Part shown: positions 47,641-59,364 of the stretch, piece after piece
Numbering within the stretch: position 1 is the stretch's first letter
How the letters are laid out: every line of letters begins with the position of its first letter
Assembly: GCA_944472155.2 (NCBI GenBank)
Contig: OX235271.1
Location: forward strand, 90,037,256 to 90,101,255
Length of the DNA: 64,000 nucleotides
Direction of reading: 5' to 3'
Source of the DNA: Trichobilharzia szidati
Taxonomy: Eukaryota > Platyhelminthes > Trematoda > Strigeidida > Schistosomatidae
Translations under genes and position numbers: made by a program
The notes under the pieces: generated by a model
Seen by the model: the letters and a program-made list of their open reading frames with translations, nothing else
What the model was told of the DNA's origin: nothing
Database searches by the model: none

Positions 47641-49068
47641 GTAAATGTTGACATCTTTTCACTCTTAATTCTTTACATTTGTCATTATGTCACGTATGTA
47701 TTAGCAGTTTTCTAATGACTTGAGTAATTTCGATAACTTATGTACTTCATTATGTTGTTGCTACCCTTGCTCTTCACTTTCTCTTTTATTTGAGGAAATT
47801 CCATCACATTGCACATATAAATACAACAGTATTTTGTATTTTAATAACTTAACATTTCGAGTAATCTATATACCAGATGATTCTTAATTATTATTCCACA
47901 TTTTATCCCCAATGAACTAAAGTCTGTTAAAACTGTAGTAGAACTATTAAAATTGATCATTTAGGTTGCATACAACAGGCAAGATGCAGACAGTGGACCC
48001 GCTCTGTTCTGCACAATATGTTGTTATTGCTTTATTCAGAAACCTAAATTATACACACACGTACTGCAAGTTATTAATAGAAATATTTACTTTCTAACTT
48101 AAGAGATTACATTTTAAGGACAAATTATTGTAGAAGGCTGATGAGTTTAATGAAAGTCTTGTCAGAGCATAGAAGTCTCAGTCAGATTGCATTTACAGCC
48201 TGCCGGAAAGTTCAGATCGTTTTTTTTCTAAGTTATATCTCAACTTCACTAACATTATAGTGCTAATTAAAGCCTGAAAAAAATATAATCAGCCATCATC
48301 ATTATAACTAATAACCACCGTATTTAACTGTCTCTTAGTCAGAGAAAGGTATAATGCCTTGTCAAAATTCTTTTCACATTCTTATAAATGATTTCATCTA
48401 TTAAGGTCATTAAAATGAAAATCAAGGCATTCTGTTAGTGAATGTCTAAGTTCCTTCGTCTTTTTTAATTTATGGTACGATAATTACTAATGAGAGTAAG
48501 AACAGTACACGTGTTATCTTGTTACAAAAACGTATGTTGCTCACCAGATTTAATAATCTAAAAATATGCAATAAATGAACCGCATTTAGTTCCACAACAA
48601 TCGGTAGTATCAGGAGGTATAATATAGTGAAAAGTTTTTTTCTTTGAATACACATCGTATCAGACTAAAATTTTGAAAATTTTCAGACTAACCTGGCTAA
48701 GATCATCTCATTTCTTAACGAAACTGAAAAAAAAAACAAATATACCTTACATTTATTCTTGTACTTATAAACAATATAAGGTAGAATTACATGGCAATAA
48801 GAAATTCCACTAAAGAGCCATAATAAAGGTGATATTTCATCAGTTTTAAAAAAATCATTAGTGAACGCACCGTAAAGACGCGTGATGATATGGTATAGTC
48901 TAAATACACCACGTCTGAGTGAGCACCGCTTGAACACAAGTGAAAACAAAGAATTTCTGACGCAATAAGCCGCACATAGTAGAATGAAATCAAGAAAATA
49001 CAATTTTTATATGCTTAACATTGAAGCCTGAAGCCGAAATACAACTATGAAACAACATTTACTGTCAC
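47641..49068. other. No recognisable feature
   Basis: AT-rich sequence. A 106-codon minus frame at 48683-49003 is hydrophobic low-complexity sequence with no recognisable domain. Confidence 0.4.
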
Positions 49069-49069
49069 C

Positions 49070-49790
49070 GAAAAGGCAATAGTGGTGCAATAAGGAGTGC
49101 GATAATTGAACATCTGGTTAACACTGATCATTCCATTTCAACAAACGCCTCCTTCAAAGTAATCTACAGAGTCAAGAACAACCTGTCAAAGGCAATACGG
49201 TTTCGCCTTCTTTGTATCGCTGAAGCTCTAGCCATTCACATAGAAAAACCGGAGCTGTGCATACAAAAAAGGATCACTCAACTACTTCTACTATCATGGT
49301 AACAACTTTTTTGATTTTGATGACTTAATTTTGTTTCTTTACCTATTCTTTAATTGCTCATGATTCTTGTATTCATTTAGAACTCTTACGTAATTTCGTA
49401 TTATCTACTTTGTTCCTATGTGCATTCTGAGTAAGACTCAATCATCAAACTATTCATATTATTACATAACTTCTTTTAACAACTGTCTGTGATAACTCAT
49501 CACCTTTGTTACTACCCTAATTTCACTAACACCTAATTTTCTTGACTGATTTTGTATTACGTAACTCCAATTACCAGTCTTCACCTGTTTAGTTTAAATA
49601 ACTATAACCAATTGTATTTTTGTTTGATAAACTTATTGTACACATACATACAAAATAACACATATATATTTGCGATTGTACAGCTAAGAAAATGAATTGG
49701 CCGAAAAGAGACTCTTCGCTGATCTACGTGTTTTGTTTTCATTAATGCCTGGATGCGGATTGTACATGAATGTCACCGAATAGCAAGAAC
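49070..49790 (+). mobile_element. Penelope-like element 3' end with long untranslated tail
   Basis: 49105-49300 reads HLVNTDHSISTNASFKVIYR, then RFRLLCIAEALAIHIEKPEL and CIQKRITQLLLLSW with a stop. The untranslated region and terminal block TTTGCGATTGTACAGCTAAG at 49671 follow, then the GTTTTCATTAATGCCTGGAT extension seen in other copies. This copy ties the terminal block firmly to PLE coding sequence. Confidence 0.82.
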
Positions 49791-51199
49791 TCTAGAGCCG
49801 TCAGAATAGATACCTCCTAAGAATTTCACGTATTTATAATTTAATGTCAAATATCTTAATAATGTATTATTTATGTCATTACGTGAACATGGCACAGTTG
49901 TAATAGGCTTCGTTGTCAGGCAATTTCGCAAAACCACGTCATAAAACAGGTAACTATGCCTAGTGCCTTTATCTTCAAACAGTTCATAAATAGAAATGAA
50001 CCAGAACTCAATGTGGACTGGCGTTGGTATTTAAAACCTTTTGGACCTTAAAATTATTAAGCTATCCTGTTGGTGGCAATTGTACATCACTAATTTCTTT
50101 TTCTGCGCCTTACTACAGCACACTCTTGTTTAAAACAACGACATATTTTCAGGTACATTTAACTCAGCAATTTACAGTAAAGTAAATACTGTGAATGTAA
50201 ACGAAAAATAAGTATTGATCGTAACTTCTCACAACACTTGTTAACACTTATGATACTAAAGAGAAACTATGAGAAGTACTGAAAGGGTCAAAGGTCAAAT
50301 ACTGATTGGCGACAAAGTATACTTTGAAATAAAAACAGAAAAGATATAATCTGTAAAAGGACATATAAGTATGCTTACAAGTGCGACATAAATAGTATGC
50401 GAATATTAAAAACGCGATTTGTCTTAGAATTATTGCTTAAAAACTCGAATATTATAAGCAGAAAGGAATAGTAAACGTACGCCTACTTGGAACTCCTCGT
50501 TTCCAAAATCTGTTTTCAATTTGCTTTCTCACATTTATGTTGATTGACCAATTTTTGATGCGGCAAACTTTTAAACAAAATTTAAATACTTTTGTACAAC
50601 TTGGTAATCAGAACTAGTGAAGAAAAAATCTTTGGCACAGTAAATCTGTTTTCCTTATTCACTGGTAAATACGTATATTTGGTCTTCGCTCTGAGCGTTA
50701 AGCCGGTGTAGTCGAGTAGTACGAATTCAAAGGGTTAATGTGTGAAAGACGATCCTTCAAAAAGTTATGAAATGTATTAACTAGAGCTGTACCAATACAC
50801 ACATGTACGTGAGAAATATGATTAAACGTTATGGATAATGTTATCTTGAGTCATCTGCCTTGTTTTTCTCTTCACATCATATGTATGTCCTTGGCCAGCT
50901 GACATATTTGACAGAATTTCCTCATTCAAGAATCACCAAAAGGAGGGTATTAGTTTGAATGCTATCTCAAAGCGACACTAGTTAGAGAACCATTGAAAAC
51001 TAAAGAGGAATAAATTAAATTCTGGTACTAATCTTTGCGTCCACAATTTCATCTGTGATCGAACCATGAGATTAAACCAAAGCCTTGGTAACGGGAATCT
51101 GAGAGTAGATTGAACTATACCGTAACTTCACAAAATTTTTATTTTCGAATTTCAAGGAGATGAAAAATTCCACCATATAAGCATCATGTTATTTATCGC
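49791..51199. other. Mostly featureless; short family C fragment near 50.97 kb
   Basis: No gene is recognised. ACTAGTTAGAGAACCATTGA at about 50975 matches the left edge of the family C repeats at 21.3 and 30.6 kb; the rest of that repeat is absent. Confidence 0.4.
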
Positions 51200-52535
51200 T
51201 ATATCAGATAACCAGGTCGCTATGCGGGAAAAGATTAATATACAGTAAACCAACAAAAGATGGTCAAGGGAACCTAATTAACAAAGACGACAAACAAAGG
51301 AAAAATGCGCTGGTCATTCCAAAATACTCTTGAACCGGCCATCACCTTCAACTCGTTCAGAAACACCGCTAACAGCACATACAGAATTGCTAAAGGACAC
51401 CGAACCTCCAACGAAGTCAGAAATCTTGGTTTCAATCAAACTGTTGAAGTCCTGGAAGACGGTAGGACCAGACCGAATTCCTCTGGAAGCAATGAAAACA
51501 GATCCCAGAGACAGTGTTGACTGCAAAGTAATCTGGAAACCACTTCACCATTATGGCGTGACCCAAATCGTTACCGACCTCACTAGCCAGCTATGTGGCT
51601 AAACCACATGTCAGATGATCCAAAACAGAAAACCCAGAGAAGCCTCTGAAGTGAATACAGGAGTAAGACAAGGCTGCCTACTATCATCGATGTAATTCAT
51701 GAGTGTGTTGAACTGGGTTATGTGGGAGACTGTGAGGAGCAAGAAGACAGGAATATGTTGGACCAACGAGAATATTTTAGAAGATCTGGACTTGACAGAT
51801 GATTTGTGATAAATGTCACACAAACTCGAAGATCTACAGGCACACACCAACAGGTTGGCAGAAGAAGCAGGGAAAACAGGACTCCAGATGAGCATAGAGA
51901 AGACAGAGGTGGTGAAGATAACCAACCAACAGCAACAATCGCTATCAACGAGAGAAACTTGAAAGACATCACTTCAGCTGCAGGCGGAACGGATGAAGAT
52001 GTCAAAGCTAACCAAAATTGGGAAAGCAAGATATACTTTCATGAATCTAAAATCGGTTTCGAAATCTTCTTCACTTAAAGAACAAGATTAGGATTTCGAA
52101 CACAAATGTGAAGTCATTTCTTCTGTTTTGGTCAGAAACTTGTACTGTGCATCACGAAAAGCATTTCAGCAGGCTTCAGATTTTCATCAACAACTCAATA
52201 CTGAAGATTGAATGGCCGGACAGAAAGAATTAACAACAAGAAACTCTAGGAACGAGCCAACTAAGGACCTGCTGCTCAACAAATATACAGAGGAAAGTGG
52301 AGATGAATCAGGTAAATGCTGAGGAGACGTTTAACTGGCCTTCGAGTGGGCCTAGAATTGGAGACGACGAGTTGGGGGTCTGAGAGTGACATGGAAGAGA
52401 TCGTGTGGGCATGAGATGAGAAAACGTGGTGCCATGTAAATATAACTGTAGAGAACAGGAAAAAGTGGATATTTTTTTCTCCTGAAGCCCAGTGTTCCAC
52501 TCGGAACCCAAGGGAATAACTAATAACAACAATAA
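51200..52535 (+). mobile_element. RTE-clade retrotransposon remnant with internal deletion
   Basis: The 5' part decodes as DGQGNLINKDDKQRK, then LNRPSPSTRSETPLTAHTEL and KSWKTVGPDRIPLEAMKTD, the linker and first RT motif. It then jumps within frame to RDSVDCKVIWKPLHHYG, the FDSVD palm motif, so about a hundred codons between them are missing. TGVRQGCLL-like, DDL- and SHKLEDLQAHTNRLAE-like segments follow, with IKIRWP- and KWRW-like remnants. The tail is GAAGCCCAGTGTTCCACTCG plus AATAACTAATAACAACAATAAT. Many stops. Confidence 0.85.
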
Positions 52536-53214
52536 TATGTATGATATTAGCTGCTTCCTTACAATTATGCAGAAAATTCAATTTACCAAAAAGGAAATAC
52601 CACTGACGATATGCAACATGTTGCGAAGCTCTTCAGATACACTGGGACAGTTATTTATGTCTGCCTGCTAGTTCATATTATCACCTCACATATGCCAATA
52701 GACTCTCATCATATCGAATACTTTCACCACTCCCTTGCTATTCACAAACTGTCTATGACAACTCCAAAATACTATTGACCGTGTTTATAGAAAATGCAGT
52801 GTCAGTTGGTGAATCACATTGTAGGATGTTTTGTGTGAGAGCCAGCATCATGTTTCTATTCATTTAAAGAGAAATATCACAAGTAGATGTGAATTTGTTT
52901 TCTTTTGATTTAGCTACATAACCTACCACACACGTGTTCTTCCTCTAGTAAAACAGCTAAAACGTGACAGGTCTCTGTTATCACTTTATCAGTACATTTT
53001 TACAAACACAGATGATGATTTAGCGTTCTATGTGCTTCAGGAATTAAATAAAACTCAATATATTGACTGTAAAAGTACTCAGAGTGACTAAATAGACTCA
53101 AGTATGATTAAATATTACAGCTTCCGATGTGTATTAGCTAGCCAATATATTCACTGAATTTATAATTATAAAAATAAAAGCTGAAAACTAGAAACATACA
53201 TGCAAATGTAACTG
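52536..53214. other. No recognisable feature
   Basis: AT-rich sequence with no recognised gene or repeat. Confidence 0.4.
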
Positions 53215-54730
53215 TTTGACTTAGGCTAAACTCCTCCATACCGATTTCAGAGAAATGGACACCTTTCTTACTTTTTCGATACTGGTTGGATTTAATATTT
53301 TCATTCCTGCTGCCTGTAGTTAAAATGATGGTGCTCAGATAAGTGAAAGAGATATCCTTTAGATTTGTCTTATTGATGGTGTTTGGTGTTCGCTTATATT
53401 GGATGAGAATCTTAATCTCTACGTTCCACTGATATAAGTACAGAACTTCGCCAACGCGGTAGAGTATAATTCTATCATATAGTGAATTTGCTTGGTGAAA
53501 GCACACACTGATACAGTAATGTTTGGTGAGACTTTCGAGAACATTTTGTTGCTCATAATCATATCATGGCACTCACATGACTTTCAAACTTTGTTTATAC
53601 AAATAATGGAACGAGAATAAAGGAGTTATATAAATGAAGTTCGAAAGTTATGTGAACACCCTGATATGATTATGAGCAATAAATTTAGCTCGAAACATCA
53701 TTAGTAAATATTACTGTATCACTATGTGCCTTTATCAAATAAATTTACTCTATAACGAGACTTTTTTATGTTCATCTGAAGTCTTGTCTTCGTTTCCTTT
53801 CCTGTCAACTTGTTGGATTCCGCTTTTAAATCACCGAATCTGTGCGACATGAGACACAAACCATCTTAGGTGTCCAAATCTTTTAGGGTATTTACTAAGT
53901 CCAACGTATGCCTGTCTTCTCAATTTACATTGCTTGTCATATGGTCCACTTAGCCACAGCCAGGAAGACCACCGGAGATAGTCGACAACCATGTCTTGTC
54001 TTTCCTCCTAACGCTTCGATACGCTTTCTGTTTTGGATTATATGGCATGTGATATCATCATATAACTGTTGAATGAGGATTAAAAATGTTTGTGACATTC
54101 CATAGTATTGAAGCAGTTGCCAAATTACTTCAGAGCTGATACTGTCGAAAGCGTTTCTAAGTCGATGAAGTTGAGGTGAAAATTCGACTGCTATTCTAGG
54201 CTATGCCTGGTGATAATTAGTGATATTACTATTTCTTGAATCCGGACTGTACTTTCTCTCTCTAGGATGATACGGCTTAATATTTTGTATGCAGTAGACA
54301 GCAGCATGATGCCACGTCAATTTTTGCAATGATTTAAGTTGCCTATTTTCTGTAATTTCACAAGGCAGCACTTCTACTAATCTGCTGACACCTTTCTTTT
54401 GTTTCAAACCTTTGGCAATAGTGTAATGAACATGTCTGTGGAAGCCGTTTTTAGTGCTGTTGAAAAGTTTCCATGTGATCCTACTACATTCCGGGCTTTC
54501 AGTAACGTTGTTGCATTCTATACTTCTGCTTTTGTCTAAGGGTTGAGGTACATGAGTAATTCTGTGTCTGCTGATAATAATTCTAGATGAGTTGTGGGTG
54601 ATGGTGGATCCAGGAATGCTGTGAAGGGATAGCGCAGCCCTCCCCTCGATTCAATTCTTTATCAGCTAAGTTTCCTTCACTTTCTTTCACTAGCCTCATA
54701 TTCATCAATCGCTTCCTGGAAGCGATCTAG
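53215..54730 (-). mobile_element. RTE-clade remnant split by a hairpin element
   Basis: Reading the minus strand from 54720: a decayed RT start, FHRHVHYTIAKGLKQKKGVS (PKKG motif region), HLRNAFDSISSEVIWQLLQ (palm), YYGMSQTFL, GGKTRHGCRLSPVVF (the G-RQGCxLSP motif), then LRWFVSHVAQI after the decayed FADD box, ending near 53765. The next RTE block, NKTNLKDISFTYLSTIILTT and ENIKSNQ, appears at 53410-53330. The interval 53430-53765 is a family P hairpin repeat, so one RTE copy was interrupted by it. Confidence 0.78.
53430..53765. repeat. Foldback repeat (family P) inserted in an RTE copy
   Basis: Left arm 53492-53591 and right arm 53638-53737 are imperfect reverse complements (GCTCATAATCATATCA against TGATATGATTATGAGC). 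The 46-base loop is unrelated to either arm. Outer sequence AGAACTTCGCCAACGCGGTAGAG corresponds to the distal unit end seen at 24.6 kb. Relative to 24.4 kb, the arms extend about 25 bases further toward the centre and are more diverged. Confidence 0.78.
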
Positions 54731-54769
54731 TTACCTGATATAGTGAGCCGTACATTATAGAAATGATTT

Positions 54770-55330
54770 CTGTGACGCGCAGTGCAAATTTCTGATGCAT
54801 TTAGAAGAACTGACTTCACATCTGTGTGAAAAATTCAATTTTCTTCCTCATGCTGAGTACAGAAGATTTCCACACTGATTTCATAGTGACGGATGCCTGT
54901 CTTGACCTTCTCATTCTGACTAGCTCTGACATTCTCATCCGTCCTCCAGTTGAAATGATACTACATGGCCGATAAGTGAAGGAAGTGGTCTGCTTCGAAT
55001 TTATTTCCTTGATAGTAGTGATTGGGGCTTCTTGTTGTTAGTTTGTTATCTTCATCACCTCCATCTTCTGTGTGTTCGCCTTGAGTCCAATCTTCACAGG
55101 TTTTCTATCAAGCTGTTGGTGTGTGCCTGTAGATCCTCGAGTTTATATAACGCTAGACATAAATCGTCGGCGAAGTCGAGATCTTCTAAAGTCTTCTTAT
55201 TGGTGCATCATATTCTTGTCTTTGTTAGTTGTCAGTGAACTCTTGTCACATTGTATGCTTTTTTCAGTTTAACTGTTCATGTTTCACAAGATATAAAGAT
55301 AAAGTTTTTTTGGACATAGTACGCTCAATG
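54770..55330 (-). mobile_element. RTE-clade remnant, RT core to connector
   Basis: The minus strand reads DFADDLCLALYKLEDLQAHT around 55180-55120, an intact FADD catalytic motif. Then come KANTQKMEVMKITN and SVWKSSVLS- and FFTQM-type remnants, fading near 54780. It lies in tandem with, and upstream on the minus strand of, the RTE copy at 53.2-54.73 kb. It is closely related to the 61.1-62.1 kb copy, sharing even the region before the FADD motif (AACTGAAAAAA..ATACAATGTGACA). Confidence 0.82.
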
Positions 55331-55762
55331 TATGTATGCAATTATCCGTAAAGACATTTCATGTCTCCAAGTTCACTTTTCTTTTCATCGAAAGAAAATA
55401 CATTGGTCAACTGGTTTCCCGAAGGCTTTCTCCAGATGTCGTTTTCCATCTTCTCGTTACGGGTGGGAAACAAATTTATTTTCCTCTGCTCTGAAGTTTC
55501 ATTAACGAAGTGCCTGATTTTTAGTCTATCACACTGTTCAGAAGAATTTCTATGCTATCTTCCTTCTCTTGTAGCAAAACCTATAAATTTCAAGAAGTAA
55601 TTAACATGTTTCAATAATCTAATGCTGATTTAAATTCAAATACAAACTTTTATTCAATAAGTCTTTTTGCCTACAAGTACCATCCCTGAAAAGATGAGAA
55701 TAATGACTCATTTGTCTGAGTGTATGACGTACAACAGAATCACATATTTAAACAACCTCGAT
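55331..55762. other. No recognisable feature
   Basis: A 79-codon plus frame (55361-55600) has no recognisable domain. The minus strand could continue the RTE copy upstream but no motif is clear. Confidence 0.35.
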
Positions 55763-55968
55763 TTATTTTATTTTTTAATTTTCTATTTTATTATAGCTTG
55801 ATTCCACACAGTATTTTGGTGCAAGTATGAAATTTTCAGCATGTGATATCGGTAGCCCAAATTTAGCGGTCAACCGTAGATATCAGGTGTGCGTTGGCGA
55901 GGGATCGAACCTCGAACCATGTTCATGGTCGGCGAGAGTCCTAACCGCTGTACCACTAACGCACTAGA
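55763..55968 (-). mobile_element. Family B SINE
   Basis: Minus-strand order: the head with GTGGTACAGCGGTTAGGACT, B box GAGGTTCGATCCCT, body with GATATCACATGCTGAAAATT, tail CATACTTGCACCAAAATACT then GTGTGGAATCAAGCT and an A-rich end at 55763-55795. It closely matches 32657-32844. Confidence 0.88.
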
Positions 55969-57036
55969 ATCTTCTAGAAAGTTTACACGTTAGTGTTTTC
56001 ATGATAGCAGATAGGTGATTTTCATTCACTCCATATAAAACTTAAAATCCTGTCTTCATCTACTATCCCTTAGGTTGGTGTGACATGCAATAATGAAATA
56101 CCCAAAGACCAACTTTTATCTTGACAACTGTCACTCTTAGTACAAATTAGTTTGAACAGAAACTTAGATATTATCATTTTATGTCATCCTTCTAACTTCG
56201 GGTTTGTGCTTATTAAGCAATTTTCACTTCATAATGCATTAACATATTATTCCATAAAAAAGTTATTTATTAAAAATCCAAACTGATTTCTGATTAGTAG
56301 TAAAGAATATAAACATAAAAGTTAACCATAAATCTCTTACTTTATAAATAGATTTTGTTTTCCCACAGCAAAACAAGTTATCAATATGCGGAATAATAAT
56401 TATCCAAAAGAGTGGAACAGGTGCTGTTTTCTAATTGAAAGACTAGTTTGTTTATGCTGTAATAAAAAACTTATACTTTTGCTGTTCTTTTCGAAATCCA
56501 TCATTCATTCTGATGAGCTCTTTTTGTAAACAAAATAACTTCCAAAACTGGAAGATGTTCTTCACTTAATGTAGATGTACGCCTTGAACACTGATGCAGG
56601 TTAGTGAGCAGTTGTTATGTTTCAGGGAAGAATAATGCAGTTAAAAACAACTATTGCAAAGAAGTAATCGAGAGCTATGTTGTTTAAGCTTGAGATTCTT
56701 CATCAATGAAAGTATGAAGTCGCGACGAATAAACTTATGACGTCAATTCACCGAATCAAAATCCAGCAGCTCATAAGGTTTACCTTCTGATTGTGTTTTT
56801 GACTGCTTAATTTCCCGGCTTCATAGAACTTTTCTCTTGATAACAATCAGAAACTGTAATAAGTCATCAGCAATAACTGGAGGGAGTAAAGAAAACAATC
56901 TCTGAAGTAGAACACCTATTGTTAAGCGACCTTCAATGACTCCAAGAACACAAGGCGAACTACTTCGGAACACACTTTAGGTAGCACTGTTTAAGCTAAA
57001 CAGTGTTTTGTGGTGTGTTAACACTGGTCTGTTAAC
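55969..57036. other. No recognisable feature
   Basis: AT-rich sequence with no recognised gene or repeat. Confidence 0.4.
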
Positions 57037-57040
57037 TTAA

Positions 57041-57322
57041 GCATTCTACCACTGGGCCACCGACGCCAATGTTGTATGTTATGCGTCGGTGGCAGAGCGG
57101 TAGAACGACCGCCAACCACACATGTGGTCCGGGATTCGATCCCTGGCCAACGCAATCCTTTACCTCGCTAAGCCAGTATTGAGACTGGTAAGGAGAGAAG
57201 GTTGGATATGAGGTAAGCAACCCCATCCCGTAATAGTAAAATCACCCCTGCTACCGAAAGTTCAAGCCTCTAGTTTGAAGCCCTATGTTCCACTTGCAAA
57301 GTACAGGAATAAAAAAACATTA
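57041..57322 (+). mobile_element. Family A SINE preceded by an inverted extra head
   Basis: The segment 57041-57066 is a minus-strand copy of the SINE head (its complement reads GCGTCGGTGGCCCAGTGGTA). After a 16-base loop it is followed by the plus-strand head GCGTCGGTGGCAGAGCGGTA at 57083, B box GGATTCGATCCC, the family A body and tail GAAGCCCTATGTTCCACTTG plus AATAAAAAA. The two heads form a hairpin with about 25-base arms. Confidence 0.87.
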
Positions 57323-59364
57323 GCTTAAGAGTGACATAAAAAGATACTGTAATTACTGAAGCTCTATAAAACACTCGACGCAGTAAAGGTATTACAGCTT
57401 ATCGTGAACTAGAGGTGAAACTCTAGAGTAACCTCTTAGTTTTATGCCGCAAATTACCATTTTGGACCGAAAGGAAGTGAAAATAGGGTGTTGCAGTTAG
57501 ATATCTGAGAATGACACTTCTGACGCTTCGAAAAAACATTCTCACAATTGTCTTTTGAAAATGCCAATGCATTTAAAAAGTCTACTAGTAGTTTACTACT
57601 GACACAGGTAATAAGTCACGTGATCGAACTTTACTTTAACCTTGAATTTAATATATACTAGAAAATCGAAGAACAAGAAAAGAAAGTTATGTAATATTAT
57701 AGTCAGCTTATACTATATATATATATATATATAAACACTGGTGAAAGACATGCATGAGATCAATAAACGAATAGTGGTCATATTACACAAAATGACAATG
57801 ATAAATTCATTAAATTAAATACCATTTTCAAGGTATAATAGGTATGATTAGCTGAAGTAACACAAAATTCGATTAGTAGTATGAGAAAGAAATTCTGTCA
57901 TTAATAAGATAGTGAAAGTTAATAAAATTTTAAAAAAAAACGAATGTATTTCAAAGTATACTCTTCACTAATTTTGAATAGTCTAGAAAGTTTATTCGAT
58001 GAATTTTATAAATACGCATTATGAAAGTGGAAAGAAGATCAAAACATTCAACTCAGTGTTCAAGAATAATGCTAGTATACATTTTTGAAAGGATTTAAGA
58101 TACACTAGGTGAAAGTAATTGGAAGTTAGGGTGGATAGAACTAGTTCAATAGTAAGAGTGAACTATGACTTTCATTCATAAGTGAGATGCCTGGAACTTC
58201 TTCTAAACAGTGGATGTTTGCCTGCAAAGAATATTACCAACTTTACTTAAATAGCCCAGTAAAGCTCATCTACTTTAATACCTATTAAATACAGGATTTA
58301 TCAGTGGCTTCGGAGCTATTATTATTATGTAAATAATGATTGAACTTCACTTGTATCAAAAACATTACACTAAGTCACTACATCATTAGATAAGGTCAGT
58401 CAAACTAAAAGTGCTTCATTTATTCCAAACAACACAAAATTAGTTAAAGGTGGAAGTTTTAAGAGTTTTATTCATTACTAAATGAAATAGCAGTTCAAAA
58501 TATAAACAAATTCAGAGGAGAAATATTTAGATTGTTTTCGGGGCTGAATCAGCTGATACCAGGAGAACCTCAAACACGAGCAGCATAGGACAGTCACCTT
58601 CCCTTAATATGGGACTTTGGTGAGTATAGAGGGACAAAAAAGGATCAGATTTAGAATCATTAGCTTTAGGGTGATAGGAAAAACCGACTGATAAATACAG
58701 TCTTACTCAGGTGTGCTGAGAACTCCTGTACATTCAGTGTTAATTTATGACTGTGTGCCAAAATCAGGCACTCTACAAGGTTGGAAATCCTAGGCTTTTG
58801 GATGTAGGTACTATTGACTAATTTAGAATCAGGAAGACACAGTTACCTAGTGATTTCTGTTCCCTAACTTTCCTCGTATTGACATAAGTTCATAACAAAA
58901 TTCGCTCTGAAATTGTTCATTCACCAAACTATTGTAAACCAAGTTCATTTGTAATAGTTGAAACAAATTGCATCTCTTCAACAGATATCTTAAAAATATT
59001 TATAATTTCTGCCCAGTTATAACAGAATTCCATCAAATGTTTTAAAGATAAGGATCAGCTAAACAAGCTTGTAAAAATGGAATGTATTATGGAGGAATTT
59101 ACACAACCAGCTGACATGTGTTTTTCAGTAAAACTTATAACTGATACTGATTGAATAACCATTAATGAAAACGAACCCTTCGAATGAGATGTTTATCAAC
59201 AAATGTATCGTATTTAATGCAAAAATTTCATACAAACTCTCTTCATTAAATGTTATCTTTCTGTATTCAACCAATTTCGATGAATTATTTTATCTATTTT
59301 TAATGCGTGCATAATTTCCATCCACACACTAATGAAAAAACGAAAACAAGTAGTTCATCAAAGT
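57323..59364. other. No recognisable feature apart from a TA microsatellite
   Basis: A pure TA run lies at about 57712-57733. The rest is AT-rich, with no recognised gene or repeat. Confidence 0.4.

Noticed and set aside
57712..57733. TA dinucleotide run as a functional element
   Set aside because: A simple microsatellite, expected in AT-rich DNA.
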